Assembly (NCBI GenBank): GCA_963758555.1
Contig: CAVWVW010000003.1
Location: 186,001 to 250,000, forward strand
Direction: 5' to 3'
Source of the DNA: CAIUMH01 sp963758555
GTDB lineage: Bacteria > Actinomycetota > Acidimicrobiia > Acidimicrobiales > RAAP-2
DNA: 64,000 nucleotides
The translations under genes were made by a program, and so were the position numbers. Shown here piece after piece: positions 36,128 through 44,285 of this stretch. Each line of letters starts with the position of its first letter. Within the stretch, counting starts at the first letter, position 1. The notes under the pieces are model-generated. The model did no database searches. It was not told where the DNA came from and saw nothing but the letters and a program-made list of their open reading frames with translations.

Positions 36128-37032
36128 TGGCGCTCCCCGCCATCGGGTTGCCGCAGAGAGTCTCGGTTCCCACACGCCTGGCTGGCTACGTCGCGCTCAC
36201 CAAACCCCGCATCATCGAGCTGCTGCTGGTCACCACCCTGCCGACGATGATCGTGGCGCAGCGGGGGATCCCGTCGGTGGGCTTGATGGCTGCCACCCTG
36301 CTCGGGGGTGCTCTCGCTGCAGGGGGAGCCAACGCCATCAACATGTACGTCGATCGCGACATCGACCAGAAGATGCACCGCACGCGCAAGCGCCCGCTGG
36401 TGACCGGGGCCATCGCGCCCCGCGACGCCCTCATCTTCGCCATCACGCTCGAGGTGGTGGCCTTCGGCGAGCTCTGGTGGCTGGTCAACCTGCTCTCGGC
36501 CGTCTTGGCCGTGTCGGCCACGCTCTTCTACGTGTTCGTCTACACGCTCTGGCTCAAGCGCACGAGCAGCCAGAACATCGTGATCGGCGGAGCAGCCGGA
36601 GCGGTGCCGGTGCTGGTGGGCTGGGCCGCCGTGACCGACAGCTTGTCGTGGACGCCGCTGGTGATGTTCGCCATCATCTTCGTCTGGACCCCGCCCCACT
36701 TCTGGGCCCTGGCCGTCAAGTATCAAGATGACTACCGGGCGGCGGACGTGCCGATGCTCCCTGCGGTCGCCACGTTCCGCCGCACGGCCACCGAGATCCT
36801 GCTCTACAGCGTCGTGTTGCTCGGCACCTCGCTGGCACTGGCCGTCGTGGGGCATCTGGGCCTGCTCTACGTGCTCGTCGCTCTGATCAGTGGCCTTCTC
36901 TTCGTGGCCATGGCAGTGCGCCTGCTGGCCCAGAAGACGCCCAAATCCGCGATGCAGCTGTTCAGCTACTCGATCACGTACCTGACGATCCTCTTTGTCG
37001 CCATGGCACTCGACGTGCTGATCAAGCACTGA
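36127..37032 (+). CDS. ctaB: Protohaem IX farnesyltransferase (haem O synthase)
   Basis: 301-residue UbiA-family prenyltransferase that farnesylates haem b to haem o for the oxidase. The two Asp motifs are NMYVDRDID (about 78-86) and the second, YQDDYRAADVPMLP, near residue 200. TKPRIIELLLVTTLPTM matches the N-terminal haem-binding segment. ATG 36127 follows the coxC stop. It implies that the haem-copper oxidase uses haem O or A. Confidence 0.95.
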   Translation: MALPAIGLPQRVSVPTRLAGYVALTKPRIIELLLVTTLPTMIVAQRGIPSVGLMAATLLGGALAAGGANAINMYVDRDIDQKMHRTRKRPLVTGAIAPRDALIFAITLEVVAFGELWWLVNLLSAVLAVSATLFYVFVYTLWLKRTSSQNIVIGGAAGAVPVLVGWAAVTDSLSWTPLVMFAIIFVWTPPHFWALAVKYQDDYRAADVPMLPAVATFRRTATEILLYSVVLLGTSLALAVVGHLGLLYVLVALISGLLFVAMAVRLLAQKTPKSAMQLFSYSITYLTILFVAMALDVLIKH

Positions 37033-37111
37033 GGACTGACCACGAACGACGCGGCGGGAGGGTCAGCACGGTGGCTCGTGGGGATGACTCTCAGAGGAGG
37101 TGACGCACGCG

Positions 37112-37354
37112 ATGGCGGAGGATGAGCCCGTCCTGTGGTTCGGCAAGAAGGAGGGAGGGCTGGGCTTTGGCCCCCTGACCTGGCAGGGGAAGCTCGCGAC
37201 GGCTCTCTACGTGGTGCTGCTCCTCGTGGCGGTGGTGACCTACTCCAAGCTCTCGATCACCGTGCTCGTCGTGGTGTTCTACACGATGGTCTACGTCTTC
37301 GTCGTGGTGGCGAAGTCCAACGTGATGAAGGATCGCCAACCCCCAGAGGGCTGA
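37112..37354 (+). CDS. Small membrane protein of the oxidase cluster
   Basis: 80 residues with two helices (about 25-43 and 44-65) and charged ends, starting at ATG 37112, eleven bases after AGGAGG; GTG 37100 is too close to that site. It lies just after ctaB and could be a minor oxidase subunit (IV-like), which are often small two-helix proteins, but there is no recognised motif. Confidence 0.6.
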   Translation: MAEDEPVLWFGKKEGGLGFGPLTWQGKLATALYVVLLLVAVVTYSKLSITVLVVVFYTMVYVFVVVAKSNVMKDRQPPEG

Positions 37355-37374
37355 CACCTCGCTCGCTGAGGGTC

Positions 37375-38730
37375 TCAGGTCCCCGCAGGTGCGGGTTGTT
37401 GCGGCCCGGGATCCGGTGCGGTCGTGGCAGGCGTGAAGCGAGCGGTGAGGGCCTCGGACGCCAGGTAGGCCACCACCGCGGCAACGACGACCAGGGGCTC
37501 GGTACCGATCCCACCGTGGCAGAGCACCACGGCGATCAAGACGGCCGAGAGCGGCAGGCGAAGCACCGAGGCGACTGCGGCAGCCATCAGGCCGGCGACC
37601 GCCGGCGCCTCGGCGAAGCCAGGGAGGTGAGCCACGATGATCCCGGCCACGACACCGAGGTACATGCCTGGGAACGTGGGACCGCCGCGGCCGCTCCCCA
37701 GCGAGATCCCGTAGGCCACCCCTTTGAACGCCAGGATCAAGAACAGCGTGGCGAGGGAGAAGGTGGCGGCGTGGTCGACGAGCGGTGTCATCGACTCCTC
37801 GCCCGAGAAGAGCACGTAGCTCGACGACACGTGTGAGATCTGGGCGAAGACGATACCGATCACCGCCACGACGAGGAACGAGGCGATGATCACGACGTAC
37901 GGGTGCTTGGTGACGGCCCTGGCCACCGCCTTGCCGATGTAGAAGATGCAGAAGATCACGACCGCCATAGCGGCCGCCAGGAGGATCATCCACGCGAACG
38001 CAGCCAGGGTGGGCTTGTTGTACGTGGGCAGCGTGATGGGGTCGATGGCGTAGGCCTTCGAGCTGAGCCCTGTGATCGAGCCCATGCCGATGAACACCAG
38101 GGATCCGATGCCTGCGGCCAGGAGCCCAGGCAGCAGGATCACCGGGAGCATCGCCCCGCCGAGTCCCGTGGCCTCGATGATGATCACCGCACCGACCACT
38201 GGTCCGCCGAAGAGCGACGACACCGCGGCGAAAGCCCCGGCTGCCCCCAAGAGGGCGAGGCCTTGGTCAGGCACGGGCCGGCGCAGGGCTTTGACGGAGA
38301 AGACGGCCAGGCCGGTGCCGATGCCGATCAGTGGGGCTTCGGGGCCAAGGACCAGGCCGAGGCTGATGGACGCCACCGCCGCGAGGACGAGACTCGGCAG
38401 CTCGAGTCCTGTGGGAGGAGAGCCGACGCCGAGCCCGTTGGCGGGCAGATGCCCGGCGGTCCCCGGCAGCCTGACGATGGCGAGAGCGGTCGTCACGCCC
38501 GCGATGGCCATGATGGGCAGCGGCCACCACGAGGGGACCGTTGAGAAGCCCAGCTGGCCCGGGAGGTCTTGGTAGACCCAGTGCTCGAGCTCGTAGACGA
38601 ACTGCAGGAAGGCCCAGGAGGCGAGCGAGACGATGACGCCGATGACCGCTGCCATCACGAGGAGCACGCGATAGCGCCTCGTCTGGAGCAGTGCCTTCGG
38701 GTCGGTGGGCAGCGCTGAGGCGTCGGTCAT
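37375..38730 (-). CDS. ClC-family chloride channel or transporter
   Basis: 451 residues from ATG 38730; an in-frame TTG at 38787 would add 19 residues without a clear ribosome site. About eleven helices. Filter-region equivalents are LPANGLG, GLVLGPEAPLIGIGTG (the GxEGP motif appears as GPEAP) and GSGRGGPTFPGMYLG. It therefore belongs to the ClC superfamily, but the altered GPEAP means the gating glutamate of H+/Cl- exchangers is in doubt. It is convergent with the oxidase cluster. It may be an anion channel that helps acid tolerance, by analogy only. Confidence 0.85.
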   Translation of the reverse strand: MTDASALPTDPKALLQTRRYRVLLVMAAVIGVIVSLASWAFLQFVYELEHWVYQDLPGQLGFSTVPSWWPLPIMAIAGVTTALAIVRLPGTAGHLPANGLGVGSPPTGLELPSLVLAAVASISLGLVLGPEAPLIGIGTGLAVFSVKALRRPVPDQGLALLGAAGAFAAVSSLFGGPVVGAVIIIEATGLGGAMLPVILLPGLLAAGIGSLVFIGMGSITGLSSKAYAIDPITLPTYNKPTLAAFAWMILLAAAMAVVIFCIFYIGKAVARAVTKHPYVVIIASFLVVAVIGIVFAQISHVSSSYVLFSGEESMTPLVDHAATFSLATLFLILAFKGVAYGISLGSGRGGPTFPGMYLGVVAGIIVAHLPGFAEAPAVAGLMAAAVASVLRLPLSAVLIAVVLCHGGIGTEPLVVVAAVVAYLASEALTARFTPATTAPDPGPQQPAPAGT

Positions 38731-38985
38731 GACGTCGCTACCGAGACGTTTGACGAGCTGCGCATCGGGGTCGACGACGGTGCCCAAACGTGGCTTCGCA
38801 TCCCGACAACCTAGGCCGAAATCGGGCTGAGGACGAGGAGCGAGTCCAAGGGTCGGCGTGGCGCTGTGGTGAGCCGTGCGACACGGGCTCTTGCGTCATC
38901 CTCCAGCGACGACCCAGGTCACGTCACCGTCCGAGATCAACGGGCTACGATCGGGTCCTTCGGAACTACACCACGAGGGGGAGCA

Positions 38986-39180
38986 ATGAAGGTCGTCGTC
39001 GACTTCGATCTCTGCGAGAGCAATGCACTGTGCGCTGGAGTGGCACCAGAGGTGTTCGAGGTCCGGGAGGACGACTTCCTCTACGTCCTCGACGAGACGC
39101 CCTCCGAAGCCCTTCGTGAGCGCGTGGAAGAGGCCGTTCGCCTCTGTCCCAAGCAAGCCATCACCATCGAAGAGGACTGA
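38986..39180 (+). CDS. Ferredoxin, [3Fe-4S]/[4Fe-4S] single-cluster type
   Basis: 64-residue ferredoxin. Cys10, Cys16 and Cys54 (followed by Pro55) form the pattern CxxNxxC ... CP, in which the second of the usual four ligands is Asn13. This arrangement is typical of actinobacterial ferredoxins that hold a [3Fe-4S] cluster and serve cytochromes P450. GAGGGGGAGC precedes ATG 38986. No P450 gene is in the window. It is convergent with the CoA-transferase, which ends 38 bases away. Confidence 0.85.
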   Translation: MKVVVDFDLCESNALCAGVAPEVFEVREDDFLYVLDETPSEALRERVEEAVRLCPKQAITIEED

Positions 39181-39217
39181 GGCAAGCTCGCCATCAGCCT
39201 CGTCGACGGGTGCGCTC

Positions 39218-40450
39218 TCAGGTGACTGAGCCACCCAGCTTGAGCTCAAGGATCTTGTCCATGTCCATGCCGAGCTCCATGAGGATCTCATCGGTGTGCT
39301 CCGCGAACTGCGGACCACGGGTCAGCTCGGGCGGGGTGTTGTCGAACTGCACGGGGTTGGCGACCAGCTCGCGCTCGATGCCGTCGGCGTCGAGCACGGT
39401 CTGGATGTAGCCATTGGCCCGGAGCTGGGGATCGTTACCCACCTCCAGGGGGTTCTGGACAGCGGCCCACTGCCCTTCGAGGGTCCGGAACCTCTCGACC
39501 CACTCGTCGAAGGGCTTGGTCAGCATCTTGTCCCGGATGAGGGCCGCCGCCGCTGCTGTGTTCTCTGGGTCCATGAGCGACTCGACCTTGGCAAACCGAG
39601 GATCGTCGATGAGCTCGTCGAGCTCGAGGTGCCGACAGGTGTCCGCCCAGTAGCGACCGGCCTGGAGCATGGTGAAGTTGATCGCTCGACCGTCTTTCGT
39701 CTCGAAGGTGCCGACCAAGGGGTTGAAGGTCGCAGAGATGGCGTCGAAGCGCTGGGGCTCTTGGACCACACCGAGCGCCAGTGCGTTGCTGACGGACAGC
39801 GCGGTGGACCACGCACCCACGGAGAGCAGGGAGACGTCGATCTCCGAGGTCTCGCCGGTCCGCTCGCGGGCGAACAGCGCAGCGGCGATGCCTCCCGCGA
39901 TCGTCATGCCGCCGATCGAGTCCCCGTAGGCGCCTGCCGGAGGCCCGATCATCTTCGGAGCGTCGGGGGGCGTGCATCCCCACGCGCTGCCTGTTCGGGT
40001 CCAGAAGGCGGTCATGTCGTAGCCGCCGTTCTCTCGCTCCTGGCCCTTGTTGCCGAGTGCGCTGCCTCGTGCGTAGATGATGTCGGGGTTCACGGCACGG
40101 ATGTGCTCGACGTCGATCTTGAGCTTCTGGCGGGCTGCGGGGAGGAAGTTGACGAGCATCACGTCAGCCTCCTTGGCCAGCGCGTAGAGCACCTCGCGAG
40201 CCTCTGGGCTCTCGAGTGAGAGGCCGATGCTGCGCTTGCCCCGGTTGGGGTGCTCCATGAGCGGTTGGAACGAGCCGGCTGCTGCGCCGCCCACGCCGAG
40301 CTGCAGCCCACGCTGCGCGTCACCCGTGACCGCGTGCTCGACCTTGATGACGTCTGCTCCCCAGTCCGCCAGGACGGCCCCGGCGCTGGGCGTGAACGTG
40401 AACTGTGCGACCTCGAGGATCTTGACGCCCTGCATTGGCTTCGTGGCCAT
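39218..40450 (-). CDS. Class III (CaiB/BaiF/Frc) CoA-transferase
   Basis: 410-residue family III CoA-transferase, an enzyme that moves CoA between carboxylates through a catalytic Asp. ATG at 40450 with a G-rich ribosome site is preferred; the frame stays open upstream for 83 codons of unlikely sequence. The N-terminal GVKILEVAQFTFTPSAGAVLADWGAD pattern is cut here to its core GAVLADWGADVIKVEH, and NPRGK-like HPNRGKRSIGL plus LLSVGAW are also seen. The substrate is unknown; racemases of this fold share the motif set. It follows an apparent promoter region of about 590 bp. Confidence 0.9.
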   Translation of the reverse strand: MATKPMQGVKILEVAQFTFTPSAGAVLADWGADVIKVEHAVTGDAQRGLQLGVGGAAAGSFQPLMEHPNRGKRSIGLSLESPEAREVLYALAKEADVMLVNFLPAARQKLKIDVEHIRAVNPDIIYARGSALGNKGQERENGGYDMTAFWTRTGSAWGCTPPDAPKMIGPPAGAYGDSIGGMTIAGGIAAALFARERTGETSEIDVSLLSVGAWSTALSVSNALALGVVQEPQRFDAISATFNPLVGTFETKDGRAINFTMLQAGRYWADTCRHLELDELIDDPRFAKVESLMDPENTAAAAALIRDKMLTKPFDEWVERFRTLEGQWAAVQNPLEVGNDPQLRANGYIQTVLDADGIERELVANPVQFDNTPPELTRGPQFAEHTDEILMELGMDMDKILELKLGGSVT

Positions 40451-40672
40451 GGCCCCCCCTGTGATGGCGCGGCGCGATGGCGCTGGCGCGTTCTGTCTGG
40501 TGGAACCTAACGGCTGGGTGCTCGAGGTGTCCAACAGGCGTCGAGGCCGCCCGAGTGCCGCGTGTTGTGGGAAAGCGACCTCCAGGTTGTGGAGCATGTG
40601 GGGGTCAGAAGTTCGCTCATGTGGAGGGCACGAGAAATCCGGTGGGAAAGCAGAGGATTTCACGGGACTTCG
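40451..40672. other. Intergenic sequence upstream of the CoA-transferase
   Basis: This part of the 586-bp gap has lower GC content near 40620-40670 and presumably carries the CoA-transferase promoter on the minus strand. I see no reading frame or repeat in it that I would support. Confidence 0.4.
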
Positions 40673-40702
40673 TTGACCGAGTGATCTCCCCGGGCGCACA
40701 CT
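40673..40702 (+). promoter_or_regulatory. Putative sigma-70 promoter for the structured RNA
   Basis: TTGACC (40673-40678) and CACACT (40697-40702) are spaced by 18 bases, an acceptable -35/-10 pair on the + strand. Predicted start is near 40708-40710, right at the beginning of the structured RNA candidate and pointing away from the CoA-transferase. Confidence 0.45.
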
Positions 40703-40704
40703 GT

Positions 40705-41023
40705 CCCCAGATCAAGTTCACGGAACTTGCTCGACGAGTCCCGGCAGCCGTCAGGCGGTCGGGGAGCGGCCCCGCAGCGGGGCTCCTTCGGGAGCAGGAA
40801 GCGGGGTGAGCGTCCGGCCCGAGAGGGCCGGGGGCCACGAGCGGCCGGGAGCCTGGTAGGTGGTCCGTCCATCCGGGCGTTCTCCCTTCGGGGAAGGGCT
40901 CGGGTGCGCCGGGACGAGTCGTCCGACACGGCTCGGCCAACGGTGAGGGCCATCGTGGCGGACGCCCCGAGAGGCGGGAAGGCTTCGGCCGACCAGTCAC
41001 TCGGGGCTTCGCCGCGTCTGGGG
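40705..41023 (+). ncRNA. Candidate structured non-coding RNA of about 320 nt
   Basis: No convincing protein frame exists on either strand. On the + strand the ends pair (CCCCAGA 40705-40711 with TCTGGGG 41017-41023). A second long-range helix pairs GACGAGTCCCGGC (40733-40745) with 40908-40923, with a 3-nt bulge. Local hairpins are GCTCC-TTCG-GGAGC (40783-40796), CCGGCCC-GAGA-GGGCCGG (40814-40831), CCC-TTCG-GGG (40884-40893) and GGC-TTCG-GCC (40981-40990) inside GCCCCGAG/CTCGGGGC (40964-40971 with 41000-41007). UUCG and GNRA tetraloops occur only in the + orientation. I could not match RNase P, tmRNA, SRP or 6S RNA; an Ms1-like RNA is possible. Confidence 0.55.
40713..40729. repeat. Perfect inverted repeat CAAGTTC-N3-GAACTTG
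   Basis: A 7-bp perfect palindrome with a 3-base spacer just after the putative promoter. It could be an operator for a dimeric regulator or the first hairpin of the RNA. Confidence 0.5.
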
Positions 41024-41036
41024 TCCTCTCTAGATC

Positions 41037-41918
41037 TCAGCGGTGATGGCGAACGTCGTCACCGTCGGCGTCGCTGGTCTCGAGCTCCACGGTGGCGTGC
41101 TCGATCCGGAAGCGCTCATCGAGCAGGGCGCGCACCTCCGTCAAGAGCGGAGCGGTCGCCCCGAGCGAGGGGTCACCGAGCACGACGAGGTGAGCGCTCA
41201 GCGCACGGTGCTCGGAGTCGAGGCTCCAGACGTGCAGATCGTGCACCTCTTCGATCCCCTCTACGGAGCACAGCGCCTGGCGGACGTCGGCGAGATCGAT
41301 GTCGGAGGGCACACCCTCTAAGAGCACGTGGAGGCTTGCCCCCGTCACCTTGATCCCCTCGACGACGATGAACGCGGCGACGATCAGCGAGGCGATCGGG
41401 TCGACTCGTTCAGCGATTGGTCCCGAAGCCAGCAGGGCGATGAGCCCTGCCGTCGCCACCACGAGGGCGCTGAGCGCATCACCCAGCGCGTGGACGGCAG
41501 CGCTTCGGACGTTCAGGTCGTGGCGGTCCTCTGAGAGCAGCAGGACGACGAGCATGTTGGCGGCAGCCGAGAGCGAGGCCACGACCAAGACGACGGCACC
41601 GTGGATGGCTTGGGGATGGATCAGTCGCTCGACGGCGAGCACGCAGATGGTGACGGTGACGCCCACGAGCACCACGCCGTTGAGCAGCGCCGCCAGGATG
41701 GTCATGCGGCTGTTGCCGAAAGAGCGTCGCTCCGTCGCCGGACGGGCCGCGAAGGCGATCGCCACCAGGGCCAAGGCGATGGCCATCGCATCGGTGAGGT
41801 TGTGGCCTGCGTCCGCGAGCAACCCGGTGGAGTGGGCGAAGTGGCCCGCCACCAGCAGGCCGACGGTGAGCACGACGTTGATCACGAGCGAACCGCCGAG
41901 TCGAGCGGTTCGCGTCAT
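41037..41918 (-). CDS. Cation diffusion facilitator (CzcD-like metal/H+ antiporter)
   Basis: 293 residues. Six membrane helices are followed by a cytoplasmic ferredoxin-like domain (from about residue 200). Metal-site motifs are ADAGHNLTDA in helix 2 and HALGDAL in helix 5, the CDF D/H pairs. The His-rich tail HDLHVWSLDSEHR matches the cytoplasmic metal site. A zinc or cobalt efflux role is likely. The start codons overlap the next gene upstream by four bases. Confidence 0.92.
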   Translation of the reverse strand: MTRTARLGGSLVINVVLTVGLLVAGHFAHSTGLLADAGHNLTDAMAIALALVAIAFAARPATERRSFGNSRMTILAALLNGVVLVGVTVTICVLAVERLIHPQAIHGAVVLVVASLSAAANMLVVLLLSEDRHDLNVRSAAVHALGDALSALVVATAGLIALLASGPIAERVDPIASLIVAAFIVVEGIKVTGASLHVLLEGVPSDIDLADVRQALCSVEGIEEVHDLHVWSLDSEHRALSAHLVVLGDPSLGATAPLLTEVRALLDERFRIEHATVELETSDADGDDVRHHR

Positions 41919-42814
41919 TGCGTCTCTGCGGCCTCCTGGCCAAAGAGAGCCTTCGGGCGCAAGCCGTCAGCGACCTGTTGGATCAGATCGGAGCGGACGG
42001 CGTCGAGGTCATCAGGATGGGTGACGCCGACGCAGCGCGTCTCGGTCACGATGACGTGCACGGTGCGCGCCTCATCAGGGACGTCAAATGCTCCTTCGAG
42101 CATCTGGCCCACCGTCTCAGGGAGCAGGACCTCGTCCTTCGCCGACGCCTCACCCGACGAGAGGGCCTCATCGGCTCGCGCCATCGCTTGGTCGAAGACC
42201 TGCCAGATCTCGGGTGCGAACCCCCAGAGGTTCATCGAGACCACGGCGTCGGGATCCACGAGGGCGGGCTCCTTGCCGTCGTGCGACTCGAAGACGCCTT
42301 CGTTGGCGACGACCGAGCGACGCTCGTCGATCGAGGCGAGCGTGGCATCGATGACGGTGCAGACCCCCCTGGTGACTGGATCGGCACCGACGATGGCGTT
42401 GCGGAGTCGATAGCCGACCAGCACGTGGGCGTCAGAGCGAACGAGCGCTTCGGAGCAGAGGCGCAGTGCTTCGACACCGTAGAGATCATCGGCGTTGACG
42501 ACGGCGAAGGGCCGCGAGGCGTCGATCACCTCACGGGCTGCCTCCACCGCATGGACGGTGCCGCGCGGTATCGCTTGGACGGCGAAGGTGACGTCGAGCT
42601 CGGCGGGCCACGCCTCAGCCACGTGATCCTTGATCAGCTGGCCGGAATCGGGATTGATGACGACCGTGATGGCAGAGAACCCCGCCGCCACGGCGTCAGA
42701 GACGAGAAGATCGATGATCGCCTCTCCGTTCGGGCCAACGGCAGCCAAGGGCTTGATCCCGCCAAATCGACGGGCTCTACCAGCAGCAAGGACGAGGAGT
42801 GAGGGGCCAGTCAT
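41915..42814 (-). CDS. Nucleotidyltransferase family protein
   Basis: 299 residues with a Rossmann-like nucleotidyltransferase fold. The N-terminal loop LVLAAGRARRFGGIKPLAAVG is the nucleotide-binding G-rich signature with the catalytic Arg and Lys, and AVVNADDLYG is the metal-binding Asp pair. It resembles sugar-1-phosphate or MobA-type nucleotidyltransferases; the substrate is not clear. ATG at 42814 overlaps the fabH stop, and its own stop overlaps the CDF start, so all three read as one operon. Confidence 0.8.
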   Translation of the reverse strand: MTGPSLLVLAAGRARRFGGIKPLAAVGPNGEAIIDLLVSDAVAAGFSAITVVINPDSGQLIKDHVAEAWPAELDVTFAVQAIPRGTVHAVEAAREVIDASRPFAVVNADDLYGVEALRLCSEALVRSDAHVLVGYRLRNAIVGADPVTRGVCTVIDATLASIDERRSVVANEGVFESHDGKEPALVDPDAVVSMNLWGFAPEIWQVFDQAMARADEALSSGEASAKDEVLLPETVGQMLEGAFDVPDEARTVHVIVTETRCVGVTHPDDLDAVRSDLIQQVADGLRPKALFGQEAAETQ

Positions 42815-43740
42815 GTCGACCAGCGCAGGATGGCGCTGGCCCAGGTCATGCCACCGCCGAAGCCAGTGAGCAGCAGGGTGCTGCCCTCGTTCACTCGACC
42901 GTGCTCCAAGGCGTCGATCAGGGCAAGCGGGATGGACGCCGACGACGTGTTCCCGTAGCGCTCGATCACGACGGCCGCCTTCTCCTCGTCGATCTTCAAT
43001 CGCTGGCAGATGGCTTGGATGATGCGGATGTTCGCCTGGTGGGGCACGATCAGGTCGATCTCATCGACGCCCAGCCCTGATTCCTCGATGACCTTGGTCG
43101 CCGAGTCGACCACGATGCGCACGGCGCGGCGGAACACCTCTTTGCCGTCCATCCGGATGAAGCCGCCAATCTCGCAGTTCAAGATGTGGTTGAGCGAGCC
43201 GTCCGATCCGAGATCCCAGCTGAGCAGGCCACTGCCATCATCTGTGGCTTCGAGGAGCAGGGCGCCGGCCCCATCACCGAAGAGCACGGCGGTCTCGCGA
43301 TCGTCCCAGTCGGTGATGCGAGACAAGGTCTCCGCGCCGATGAGGAGCACCCTGTGGACGCCTGAGAGGATGAGGCCGTTGGCGATCACGAGCCCATAGA
43401 CGAAGCCTGAGCACGCCGCGTTGACGTCAAAGGCTCCTCCGACGATGCCCAGGCCGGCCTGGACGGTGGTCGCGGTGGCGGGGACCGTCTGATCGGGCGA
43501 GGTGGTGGCCAAGATCACGTGGTCGACGTCGTCGCCCGTGAGGCCAGCGCACGCGAGCGCTCTGCGTCCCGCCTCGATCGCCAGGGTCGCGGTGGAGTCG
43601 CCGACACGGCGCTCTTTGATGCCGGTGCGGTCGACGATCCACTCGTCGTTGGTGTCGAGCGTCTTTTCGAGATCGGCGTTCGTGACGATCTTGTCCGGCA
43701 CGGAGGTACCCCAGCCGACGACGCGAAAGCCCCTCGTCAC
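42811..43740 (-). CDS. fabH: 3-oxoacyl-ACP synthase III (KAS III)
   Basis: 309 residues from GTG 43740; the frame is open upstream for 38 codons of unlikely sequence. It condenses acetyl-CoA (or a branched starter) with malonyl-ACP to start fatty acid synthesis. The catalytic triad is Cys110 (NAACSGF), His234 (PHQAN) and Asn264 (YGNTSSAS). The conserved DEWIVDRTGI(K) and FGDGAGA motifs are present. No fatty-acid genes are adjacent, so it might also serve secondary metabolism. Confidence 0.94.
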   Translation of the reverse strand: MTRGFRVVGWGTSVPDKIVTNADLEKTLDTNDEWIVDRTGIKERRVGDSTATLAIEAGRRALACAGLTGDDVDHVILATTSPDQTVPATATTVQAGLGIVGGAFDVNAACSGFVYGLVIANGLILSGVHRVLLIGAETLSRITDWDDRETAVLFGDGAGALLLEATDDGSGLLSWDLGSDGSLNHILNCEIGGFIRMDGKEVFRRAVRIVVDSATKVIEESGLGVDEIDLIVPHQANIRIIQAICQRLKIDEEKAAVVIERYGNTSSASIPLALIDALEHGRVNEGSTLLLTGFGGGMTWASAILRWST

Positions 43741-43817
43741 GGCTGATCTCTGAAGGCAGCGATGCTCACCGTGGCAAGCATACGAGGTGCAGGGCTGACT
43801 CCTCGGTAAGTGCTCAC

Positions 43818-44234
43818 TCAGCCGGCGGGGCGATCCATCACGGCCACCGTGCACTTCGAATCGCAGATCAGGCGGCCGTCTTGGTCTGAGAGAGCGATGT
43901 GCCAGACGTGGACAGAGCGGCCGAGCCTGATCGGTGTCGCGACCGCAGTGAGGACGCCTTCGGTCATGCCACGCAGATGGCTGGCACTGAGCTCGATGCC
44001 CACGATGATCTTGCCCTCTGGCGCAGCAGCGCCTGACCCGATGGAGGCTGCCGTCTCGGCCAGAAGCGCCGACACTCCTCCGTGGAGGAGACCTGCCGGC
44101 TGGTGGACGGGAGGCCCTACCGGCAGGGTGAGGACCACGCGCTCCGCGGAGACCTCGATGACCTTGATGCCCAAGGTCGCTTGCACGCCGGAGGACTCGA
44201 CTGCCTCGGCCATCACTTCAAAGTCCTTGCTCAT
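43818..44234 (-). CDS. PaaI-family hotdog-fold thioesterase
   Basis: 138-residue single-hotdog protein. The family motif LLHGGVSALLAETAAS contains the catalytic Asp/Glu position (Glu) and the HGG loop that binds the thioester. It should cleave acyl-CoA thioesters in the cytoplasm; PaaI relatives act on phenylacetate intermediates. It lies upstream of fabH and ends the group of CoA-related genes. Confidence 0.88.
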   Translation of the reverse strand: MSKDFEVMAEAVESSGVQATLGIKVIEVSAERVVLTLPVGPPVHQPAGLLHGGVSALLAETAASIGSGAAAPEGKIIVGIELSASHLRGMTEGVLTAVATPIRLGRSVHVWHIALSDQDGRLICDSKCTVAVMDRPAG

Positions 44235-44285
44235 GGAGCGATCCTACGCGGGGTCCTTCCAAGACACCCCGGTAGCATCACCACG

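Noticed and set aside
40705..41023. RNase P RNA, tmRNA, SRP RNA or 6S RNA
   Set aside because: The conserved cores (for example GAGGAAAGTCC of RNase P, the tRNA-like ends and tag frame of tmRNA, the GGAAG/AGCA loop of SRP) were not found.
40617..41353. Reading frames through the structured RNA locus
   Set aside because: On both strands they are Arg/Gly/Pro-rich without ribosome sites or family similarity, while the DNA shows RNA-type hairpins.
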